DNA of 64,000 nt from Bacteroidales bacterium (GTDB lineage Bacteria > Bacteroidota > Bacteroidia > Bacteroidales > F082). Made by a program: the position numbers and the translations under genes. This document shows, in pieces, positions 19,101 to 26,162 of this stretch. The DNA is taken from NCBI GenBank assembly GCA_017530365.1, contig JAFXMK010000018.1, positions 62,001 to 126,000 of the forward strand. Reading direction: 5' to 3'. Every line of letters starts with the position of its first letter. Within the stretch, counting starts at the first letter, position 1. The notes under the pieces were generated by a model, which was given only the letters and a program-made list of their open reading frames with translations, did not search any database and was not told the DNA's origin.

Positions 19101-21829
19101 GTCATGGCAGTTAATTGAGAAGCAGGAATGATGCATTCGCTCTTGGTGAAGTCATCAAAGTAATAGCCATACATGGGGATGTACTGGTTGGTGGCTGTTC
19201 CGTCATACACGGTAATACCTGCGGTGAAGTTGGCCATCAGGTTTGTGTTGGCCGTCACATTGAATGTGTATGAAGCATCGGTGGAAACCACAGAACCATT
19301 TGATGTCCAATTGGTGAACATGTAGCCATCGGAAGGCGTAGCGGTCACGGTGCAGGACTGGTTGTAGTTGTATTGGCCGCCGCCGCTAACCGTGCCGTAG
19401 TTGGCATTATTGGCAGCCACCGTGACGTTGAAGATCTGGTTGGGCGTGATGGTGATGTCGCCTTCCCAAGTGTTGCTTCCGTTAACGGCCTTATAGTGCA
19501 AAGTCACAGGATCACCCAAGGTCACACCATTATTAAGAGTGAAGCTGAAGCCGCTCACCGTAGTAGTGGCATTGGCAGCCAAGCTACTGAAAGTCTTGGT
19601 GCTCGTGCCGAAGTTAACATGTGAATCAGCAGAGCTCAAGGTGACCGTGGTAGTGCCAGTGGTGGCGGCGGTGCCCACGTTCTTGAAAGTGAGGTTCAGG
19701 TTGGTGCTTTGGCCAATAAGAGCCGTGTTAGGTGTGTAGCTATCAAGGGTGAGGTATGGACCACTTGTTGAAACGGCTTGGATAGTCGTAATGTAAGGCT
19801 GACGTTGGTTGCGGGTAACCACAATCATAACATCACCAGCAGAGGTCAAACCTGAAATTGTCACATTGGCGGTGCCAGAAGCATCTGCTTGAGCTACACC
19901 AAGGATTTCGTTGTTCTTGGTGATGGCAACGTAGGAACCAGCATGGGCGTTCACTTGGAAGGTGGTGGCGCCAATGTTGATGGTGCTAGCGTGGCTGACG
20001 CTGTTGGCACTCGGGTTATTCAGGTAAGGCATCACGGAGCCGTCGCCTAAACATTGGTAGGCTCTCCAATAATACTCATCGGTAACACTGCTGGTGTAAC
20101 CTGCTGCATGGGCGTAGGTCACGGCCACATTGCCAATATAAGGTACAGAGTTTAATGTGTTGAAGCCGTTGTCATCAAAGAGAGCATCATACATGCCCGT
20201 TGTTGTAGAAGAAGGGGTTTGCACAGTGCTGGCAACGTATGAAAATGCACCTACACCAAAATAGTAGTCTTCATACCAGTAGGACTCTGGAATAGAACCG
20301 ATATAACCGAAAGCACCCTTGTTGGCGGCACGGATCATGGTCTCTCCCAAGCAGGGTTTGTAAGAGTTGTTACCCCAGTTGGCAGTCAAGCAGCAGTTGG
20401 CAACAATCCAGAGGTACTTGTCGTTGTTGGTCATGCTGTTGGCATTGGAATTGGTGAATTCCGGGTCAGCCAACTCTTGAATGTCACCATGAGCGGTATA
20501 GTTGACAAAACCGACATTATTGATGTTATTCCAGGCAGCAGTTTGGCCTGATCCAGTTGTTATATACACAGTAGGATTAATGCCATGGGCGCTGTTGTAA
20601 TAGTTGTTGTTGGCGTATTGGATGGTGGGCTTACCGACCTTGGAAGTCCAGTTGCTGTCCCAACCGGCAACGAGCAAGGAGTTGTTCAGATAGCTGGGGT
20701 TGGACATGGTGTATTTTTCGTAGGTCAAAATCTTGTTGACGAGGTTGCCGAGCTCCGTGGTGGAGGAAACAGACATACGGCTCATGAACATGTCGTGATA
20801 GACGTCACCATCCACCGAAGCATACTCCATGTCGTTGATGCAGTTGCCGTAGCTGCTGCCGCAACTCCAGTTTGTCTTGTAAGCCTTGACAACGGTCTCG
20901 TCGCCAACGATGACCAGGAAGGTCGGATGGTTGGAGTTATATCTGCTATAGATCTCTGATTGGATCGTGGAAGAGGTAGTGCTGCTGGTCACCGTATAGA
21001 TATCCACGTAAATACCTTTCTGTTTTTTCCAAGTCAACCAGTTTTGGAAAGCCGTGCTGTTTTGATATTCCGAAGTGGCGACCACGAGCATCTTCACTGG
21101 GGTTTTGTAAAGATCGGGGTGTTGAGTGTAGGCGTCCAAAACAGCTTTGCCATTGAACAAGGACTTATAGACAATATCAAAATATGGGCTATATGAATCG
21201 ATCAACAGTTTTTCGGTGGCTTTGGCATCGGCGCCATCAAAGCTTACTTCCACTACAATGTCGTTGAACACACGGATTGTGTTGTTGACGGGGTTATAGC
21301 TCACGGGTTCAATGGTCATCTTACCGAGTTGCACACCGCGCATAGTGCCCACCACGTTGACCATTGCTCTGGGCTCGCTACGGAAGTTGCGAGATGATTG
21401 ATAAGCTGCCTCGTTTTTGATAAAAGGCACATCCTCAGGCTTCTTGTCTTTTCGCAATGAGGGTTGGCGTGGAATCAGGGTTTTTACACCTAAATCGCTT
21501 AGCTTGTACTCGGTAGTGTTGTAGCTTGTCACTTTAATGGTGGGTTTGGCACCGACTGGTACAGCAATCAATTCATTGATAACGGGTATTTGAGGTTCTC
21601 CCTCATTGCCGCCAATGACAGTGTTGGCCAAGCTGAGGCATGAATACTGACCGCCTTTGGTCTCCATGTTCTCAGCAACGATTGTTGAGAAAGAGAAAGA
21701 GGCCTTCAAGCTCTTCATATCGCTTTTCACGCATTCGGCATTGTCAGCTGAACGTAACTGGATTTTCTGTTGTGCCATGGCGCCCATGCTCATGGCAATT
21801 AACAAAAAAGATAATAATGCTTTTTTCAT
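16106..21829 (-). CDS. Lysine-gingipain-like C25 protease, paralogue 2, the only array member with a T9SS sorting domain
   Basis: 1907 residues, largest of the array. Signal peptide and Kgp-type propeptide, catalytic Asp391 (VAGWD), His447 (NYTAHGD) and Cys480 (VANCC) with Kgp spacings of 56 and 33; the S1 Asp is kept in YEDYYFGVG. Modules in order: CARDB-like (~695-796), InlB-type, a variant QIYTA-like domain (~872-1046), Big_2 (~1050-1136), GEVED (~1138-1302), InlB-type, gingipain-type cleaved-adhesin domain (~1408-1580), InlB-type, shared tail (~1645-1809), and finally a 98-residue T9SS type-A CTD (TVYPNPANRNEDI... GVYTIRVTDSKGNVCYTKL). The predicted propeptide junction reads Leu231-Asp232 instead of Arg-Asp, with Lys228 just before it. 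Confidence 0.93.
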   Translation of the reverse strand: MKKALLSFLLIAMSMGAMAQQKIQLRSADNAECVKSDMKSLKASFSFSTIVAENMETKGGQYSCLSLANTVIGGNEGEPQIPVINELIAVPVGAKPTIKVTSYNTTEYKLSDLGVKTLIPRQPSLRKDKKPEDVPFIKNEAAYQSSRNFRSEPRAMVNVVGTMRGVQLGKMTIEPVSYNPVNNTIRVFNDIVVEVSFDGADAKATEKLLIDSYSPYFDIVYKSLFNGKAVLDAYTQHPDLYKTPVKMLVVATSEYQNSTAFQNWLTWKKQKGIYVDIYTVTSSTTSSTIQSEIYSRYNSNHPTFLVIVGDETVVKAYKTNWSCGSSYGNCINDMEYASVDGDVYHDMFMSRMSVSSTTELGNLVNKILTYEKYTMSNPSYLNNSLLVAGWDSNWTSKVGKPTIQYANNNYYNSAHGINPTVYITTGSGQTAAWNNINNVGFVNYTAHGDIQELADPEFTNSNANSMTNNDKYLWIVANCCLTANWGNNSYKPCLGETMIRAANKGAFGYIGSIPESYWYEDYYFGVGAFSYVASTVQTPSSTTTGMYDALFDDNGFNTLNSVPYIGNVAVTYAHAAGYTSSVTDEYYWRAYQCLGDGSVMPYLNNPSANSVSHASTINIGATTFQVNAHAGSYVAITKNNEILGVAQADASGTANVTISGLTSAGDVMIVVTRNQRQPYITTIQAVSTSGPYLTLDSYTPNTALIGQSTNLNLTFKNVGTAATTGTTTVTLSSADSHVNFGTSTKTFSSLAANATTTVSGFSFTLNNGVTLGDPVTLHYKAVNGSNTWEGDITITPNQIFNVTVAANNANYGTVSGGGQYNYNQSCTVTATPSDGYMFTNWTSNGSVVSTDASYTFNVTANTNLMANFTAGITVYDGTATNQYIPMYGYYFDDFTKSECIIPASQLTAMTGCTVSSITFYPSSVGTTNSTWTSTSQTVFLKEVSSTTLGGSFSGTTGATTVKQGLLEMPTAGQPYTITFDAPYTYNGGNLLIGVYNTDDGSYNKVEWYGTSNLTSGVSAYGNNSSSLNSVTYNAQSFLPKTTFNYIPSTTPYISLAPNSATLLTGSTETLTATYGNVSGTPSITYTSSNTSVATVSGSGTSATVTAVASGTATITATMTVNGTPYTATCDVTVENPSYCTPNPTSRDGQGITTLTFGSGDYVVNNNNSNGLPASSPYYGDYTSMVGGYGAGETATVTITYSTGSSTVYSYGTLIWVDWNKNYTFEDSEIVYTGTSAQGSGGTPQVLTATFAVPASQTADDYRMRIAGADSYFDNYIGGSASANHDPCFTSTWAVCHDYTLRVTAVSTDPVEITASVNPANAGTVSGTGIYDPGTTVTLTATANEGYTFSHWTRNGVVISSNATYSFTVSNAVEYVANFTLNSYTVTASAEPAEYGTVTVGSSKGNRDDLVYDFEDGWQGWTTFQGNTTSPNSWMHNTAYPTSNNDFSTGYGYNSSDGFMLSESYISGTSSGAGTAVTPDNYLVSPQVRLGGSISFYAGARNTSYCAEKFSVMVSTTDNTNATSFTTVATWTLSLSSAGYNDTPYTVDLSAYSGMGYIAIRHFDCYDQWFIAVDNVTIVEGPDNSTGSGNFNHGETCVVTATPNTDYYFVNWTENGTVVSTDASYSFTVTADRDLVANFSDQPATTSQTINLAQGWSWWSTYLDITLEDLQDALVAALPGTQITIKSQNDGSSIYYVSNNRWRGSLESLDVAQMYEIYVSSACTINLTGSPVDPTEHPITVHNGTNWIGFPHSESMSLNDAFDFTPTNGDILKSKNNGSTTYSGGQWRGELTTLEPGQGYIYTSRASGNKGFTSDGSYNQTFIYTEGQEAFTVYPNPANRNEDIILQIPNGFDQGTVTVEVFNAIGNMVKSEVVSNKSRLSGFSASGVYTIRVTDSKGNVCYTKLVIR
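16109..16402 (-). other. T9SS type-A C-terminal sorting domain, only in Kgp-like paralogue 2
   Basis: Encodes ~98 residues after the shared tail: FTVYPNPANRNEDIILQI, a central 'VEVFNAIGNMV' and a GVYTIRV...KLVIR end, the classic pattern recognised by the T9SS. The other four proteins stop at the equivalent of its first residue. Confidence 0.85.
16403..16897 (-). repeat. Shared tail module, copy 3
   Basis: Third copy. Here it is internal, placed directly before the T9SS CTD, which shows it is a discrete module and not a degenerate CTD. Confidence 0.85.
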
Positions 21830-21841
21830 TGTATGTCAGTT

Positions 21842-24800
21842 TTAATTTGTTGCTTTCGATACATAGATATAGCCCTGTCCGGGTTGAAGTGTTGTGAGTT
21901 CACCTCTCCATCGGCCATTGGTATAGATGGTGCTGCCATTGTTCTTCGACTTGAGGATGTCGCCGTTGGTGGGAGTGAAGCCGAAGGCATCGTTGAGGGT
22001 CTTGCTTTCACTATAAGGGAAGCCGATCCAGTTGGTGCCGTTGTGGACGGTAATGGGATGTTCTGAGGGATCGACGGGCGAGCCAGTCAGGTTGATGGTG
22101 CATGCACTGCTGACATAGATCTCGTACATCTGTGCGACATCCAAAGACTCCAATGATCCTCTCCATCTATTGTTGCTCACATAATAAATGGTGCTGCCAT
22201 TGTTTTGCGACTTGATGGTGATCTGAGTGCCTGGGAGTGCAGCGGCTAGAGCGTCCTGGAGGTCTTCAAGGGTAATGTCGAGATAAGTGCTCCACCAGTT
22301 CCAGCCCTGAGCCAAGTTCACATTCTGTGTGATCTGTGCGGGTTGAGAGACCTCTCCACTAAGATTAACTGTGGCACTGGTCGCTCCCGAGGCAATGGTC
22401 ATCGTGCCGTTGTATTCGCCAGGATTCAGGTTGCCAGCCAAACGTACATAGATCATTTGGCGGAGACTGCCTTCCGTAGGTGTCAACGTCAAAGCATTAG
22501 TGTAAGAGCCATTGCTCGTAGCACTAACTTCATAGCCCGTAGGCATGGTAACTGTCACGTTGTTCTGGAGGTTGGTGCCAATGATGGCGACACTCTGTGA
22601 TTCGGAGGCATCACCGCTGCTGACTGCCTCGAAACCGGTCAGATTGTTCGGGGAGACGCAGAGATAGCCTTCTGTGCTAGGAACCGCCTTGGTGACAATC
22701 ATCTGTGCGTTGTATTTGAGCTTGGTGGCATTCACGCTGACGTTGCTTGTCGGATTGGGGTTCGTGTTTTGGTTTCTGTAATAGACAGCCCTATTGGCTC
22801 CTGTGGAGTAAGTGCGGAAGTAGCCATTGGTTATAGTGGTGCCAGTGTTGTCATCCACTGTCATCAGGATATTGCTTGTGCCGTTGTAGGCAAACGGTGT
22901 GGTCAAGGTCAAGGTGTTCCATCCTTGCGTGAAGGTATGGGTTCCAGAATAGACCAGTTGGCTTGAAGACACGGTTGTCCATCCGTTTAGAGCATTGCTA
23001 CTAGTATGTGACATGTAGATTTCGAGACTTCTGGCATCCGAAGCGGTCTCGTTGTTGTAATAAAAGCTGATTGCAATGATGTTGGCCGCATCCCCAAGTT
23101 CTTCAGCTGTGTAGATTTGTTGCGTCAGCGAATAGTTGTAGTACACGCTTGTGGGAATATTATTTCCGTTGGTGGTAGCGGTACCACTGCCAATAGCCAC
23201 GTCGCCGCCTTGGGGCTCAGTGAAGATACCGACCACGGTGACATCGTAGGCTGGCAGGGTAAAGCTGTTGTTGCTTACCGTAACGGTGGTGTTCAAATCA
23301 CCGTTCTCATAAACAATCCAGCTGTCGAACACATAGCCAATATCGGGTGTTGCAGTCAGGGTGATGGTGGTGCCTGCAGGACCTCCAACTGGGTTGGCAC
23401 TGATACTGCCGTTCATTGGGGCTGCTAGCGTGACGTTGTAGCCTGGAACGAAGGTCGCGCTTACCGTGACGTCGCTGTCGGGCATGACGAACTCATTATC
23501 CACAACAGTTATACTATTATTATTAACATCTCTTACATCCCATCCGGAGAAGAAGTAGCCAGACGCAGGTGTTGCGGTCAAGCTTACAGTCTCATTCTTG
23601 TAGGCTGTGGTAGGAGTGGCGCTGATAGTGCCGTTCTCCACAGGATTGCAAGTCACCGTGTGGGCGTTGAGGGCATTAAAGTTGGCAATGTAAGATCCGG
23701 CGGCCGTCACCGTGAAGGTGTAGGTCGGGTTGGTGGAGACTACGTTGTTGCCTTTTTTCCAGTTGATGAATTCGTAGTGCTCATTGGCTGTAGCTGTCAG
23801 TGTGCATTCAGTTCCGGAATAGTATGTTCCGCCACCGCTTACTGTACCGCCATCGGTCGGGTTGGCCAAAACGCTGATGGCGTATTGCGGAATGGCGGTG
23901 AAGGTAGCCGTGTAGCTGGCATTGCCTGTCACTTCAAAGGTATAGGTCGGTTCAGTGGAGACGACGGTGTTGCCTTTTTTCCAGTTTGTGAAGCTAAAGC
24001 CGGTGTTTGGGGTGGCGGTCAGCGTGCAGTTGGTGCCTTGATAGTAGGTTCCTGCACCGCTAACAGTACCGCCATTGGTTGGACTGGCTGCGGCAGTGAT
24101 GGTGTATTGGGTACCGACAATGTTAACTGTAGCGGTATAAGGTTGACGCTGGTTGCGTGTAACCACAATTTTGGCGGTCCCAGTAGCGGTTTGAGCAGTG
24201 ATTGGCACATCGATAGTGCCGTTTGAAGGCACTTGAGCCACACCGATGATTTCATCGTTGACGGTGATGCCGACGTAAGAACCTGCATCTGCGTTCACAG
24301 TGAAAGAGGTGACGCCAAAGGGTAAAGTGTTGGCATGGCTTACGTTGTTAGCGGTAGGTACAGTGTGATAAGGCATCACGGAACCATCGCCCAAGCAATG
24401 GTAAGCTTCCCAATAGTATTTGTCGGAAATGCTATATTGATAACTTCCAGCGTGAGCGTATGCTACAGCAAGGTTCCCGATAAAGGGAACAGAATTCAAC
24501 GTATTGAAGCCTGTGTCGTCAAACATGGCATCGTAGCAACCCGTTTTGGTTTGGGTCTGGGTGGGCATTGTGTTAAATGTGTTAGTGGCACCCACGCCGA
24601 AATAGTAATCCTCGTACCAGTATGTCTCAGGGCAGGAACCGATATAACCGAAAGCTCCTTTGTTGGCGGCTCTCAGCATGGCTTCAGCGAGGCAGGTGCC
24701 GCTATAACCCCAGTTGGCAGCCAAGCAGCAATTGCCCATTGCCCAGAAATATTTGCCGTTATTGGTCAATGAGTTGACATTGCTGACAGTATACTGGGGA

Positions 24801-26152
24801 TCAGCCCACATGGTGTTGTCGCCATGGGCAGTGTAATTGACAAAACCGACATTGTTGATGTTGGAGTAGCATCCAGATTGGTATGATTGGGTTGTCAAAT
24901 ATACGTAAGGATTGATGCCATGAGCCGAATTGAAATAATAGTTGTTGGCATATTGGATGGTAGGTTTTCCGACTTTTGGTGTCCAACCGCTGTCCCAACC
25001 AGCGATGAGCAAAGTGTTGCCCAGATAGCTCGGGTTGGACATGGTGTATTGCTCGTACATCATAATCTTGTTGAGCAGATTGGTCAACTCTGTGGCGCTT
25101 GAAACAGGCATGCGGCTATAGAACATCTCGGGATAGAGGTCATTGTCGGTAGTGCTTGAATAATACAGGTCGGTAACCTTGCTGGTCGTCGAGCTGCTCT
25201 GACTGTAAGTCACATCGCCAGTGTCGCCTACAACGATCACGAAGGTCGGATGGTCGGAGGTATATTTGTTGCGGATGAAAGATTTGATGTTTGCGGAGCT
25301 GGTGCCTGTGGTTGCGGTGGTGTAAACGGTCGTGTAGATACCCTTCTGTTTCTTCCACTTGACCCAGTTTTGGAAAGTGGCGTTGTTGGCGTAAGTGGAA
25401 GTGGTGATGACGATCATCTTCACAGGGGTAGAATAGAGGTCGGGGTGTTGGGTATAAACATCCGTAATAGCTCTGCCATTGAACAGCTGTTTATAAACGA
25501 TGTCGAAATAGGGGCTGTACGTTTTTACAAGCATGTCTTCGGTGGCCTTGGCATCAGCATCGTTAAAAGTCACTTCCACCTCGATGTCGTTGAACACTCG
25601 GATGGTGTTGTTGACAGGGTCGTAGCTCACTGGCTCGATGGTCATCTTTCCTACTTGAACGCCACGCATGATTCCGTCCACATAGACGGAAGCAGTAGGT
25701 TCGTTGCGAAGACCACGGGCCTGGTAGGCGGACTCGTTATAGACGAAAGGAACCTTTTCGGGATCCTGGTCCTTGCGGAGAGAAGGTTGACGGGGCATCA
25801 ATCTTTCTATGCCTAATTCATTGAGTTTGTAATCAGTGCTGGAATAGCTAGTCACTCTTATGGTAGGCTGAGCACCGAAAGGAACGGCGATCAATTCATT
25901 GACGACGGGTATCTGAGGATCTCCCTCATTGCCGCCAATGACAGTGTTAGCCATGCTGAGCCAAGAAAACTGACCGCCTTTGGTCTCCATGTTTTCTGCT
26001 TCAATAGTTGAGAAAGAGAACGATGCCTTCAGGCTCTTCATGTCGCTTTTCACGCATTCTGCCTTGTCAGCCGATCGTAGTTGAATTTTCTGTTGCGCCA
26101 TGGCACTCATGCCTATGGCAATCATCAACAAAGTTAGTAAAGCTTTTTTCAT
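21842..26152 (-). CDS. Lysine-gingipain-like C25 protease, paralogue 3
   Basis: 1436 residues. Signal peptide and propeptide nearly identical to paralogues 1 and 2 (QKIQLRSADKAECVKSDMKS), indicating recent duplication. Catalytic Asp387 (IAGWD), His443 (NYTAHGDNTMW) and Cys476 (MGNCC) with Kgp spacing, and the S1 Asp in YEDYYFGVG. The adhesin part differs: two InlB-B-type repeats (~678-825), two GTISA/GSISANP-type repeats (~830-975), a QIYTA module (~985-1155), a ~105-residue beta domain (YLCVSPNNLTGFEA...), then the shared tail (~1272-1436). No cleaved-adhesin domain and no T9SS CTD. The junction region has Arg227 (FNGR) followed by AIT-Asp231. Confidence 0.92.
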   Translation of the reverse strand: MKKALLTLLMIAIGMSAMAQQKIQLRSADKAECVKSDMKSLKASFSFSTIEAENMETKGGQFSWLSMANTVIGGNEGDPQIPVVNELIAVPFGAQPTIRVTSYSSTDYKLNELGIERLMPRQPSLRKDQDPEKVPFVYNESAYQARGLRNEPTASVYVDGIMRGVQVGKMTIEPVSYDPVNNTIRVFNDIEVEVTFNDADAKATEDMLVKTYSPYFDIVYKQLFNGRAITDVYTQHPDLYSTPVKMIVITTSTYANNATFQNWVKWKKQKGIYTTVYTTATTGTSSANIKSFIRNKYTSDHPTFVIVVGDTGDVTYSQSSSTTSKVTDLYYSSTTDNDLYPEMFYSRMPVSSATELTNLLNKIMMYEQYTMSNPSYLGNTLLIAGWDSGWTPKVGKPTIQYANNYYFNSAHGINPYVYLTTQSYQSGCYSNINNVGFVNYTAHGDNTMWADPQYTVSNVNSLTNNGKYFWAMGNCCLAANWGYSGTCLAEAMLRAANKGAFGYIGSCPETYWYEDYYFGVGATNTFNTMPTQTQTKTGCYDAMFDDTGFNTLNSVPFIGNLAVAYAHAGSYQYSISDKYYWEAYHCLGDGSVMPYHTVPTANNVSHANTLPFGVTSFTVNADAGSYVGITVNDEIIGVAQVPSNGTIDVPITAQTATGTAKIVVTRNQRQPYTATVNIVGTQYTITAAASPTNGGTVSGAGTYYQGTNCTLTATPNTGFSFTNWKKGNTVVSTEPTYTFEVTGNASYTATFTAIPQYAISVLANPTDGGTVSGGGTYYSGTECTLTATANEHYEFINWKKGNNVVSTNPTYTFTVTAAGSYIANFNALNAHTVTCNPVENGTISATPTTAYKNETVSLTATPASGYFFSGWDVRDVNNNSITVVDNEFVMPDSDVTVSATFVPGYNVTLAAPMNGSISANPVGGPAGTTITLTATPDIGYVFDSWIVYENGDLNTTVTVSNNSFTLPAYDVTVVGIFTEPQGGDVAIGSGTATTNGNNIPTSVYYNYSLTQQIYTAEELGDAANIIAISFYYNNETASDARSLEIYMSHTSSNALNGWTTVSSSQLVYSGTHTFTQGWNTLTLTTPFAYNGTSNILMTVDDNTGTTITNGYFRTYSTGANRAVYYRNQNTNPNPTSNVSVNATKLKYNAQMIVTKAVPSTEGYLCVSPNNLTGFEAVSSGDASESQSVAIIGTNLQNNVTVTMPTGYEVSATSNGSYTNALTLTPTEGSLRQMIYVRLAGNLNPGEYNGTMTIASGATSATVNLSGEVSQPAQITQNVNLAQGWNWWSTYLDITLEDLQDALAAALPGTQITIKSQNNGSTIYYVSNNRWRGSLESLDVAQMYEIYVSSACTINLTGSPVDPSEHPITVHNGTNWIGFPYSESKTLNDAFGFTPTNGDILKSKNNGSTIYTNGRWRGELTTLQPGQGYIYVSKATN
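21845..22336 (-). repeat. Shared tail module, copy 4
   Basis: Fourth copy, ending Kgp-like paralogue 3 with GQGYIYVSKATN. The same final residues end the carboxypeptidase copy. Confidence 0.85.
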
Positions 26153-26162
26153 TGTATGTTAG

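Noticed and set aside
7900-24120. CRISPR-like regularly spaced repeats in the protease genes
   Set aside because: Repeats are protein-coding InlB-type and tail modules with in-frame codons, hundreds of bases long and irregularly spaced; no short direct-repeat/spacer structure.
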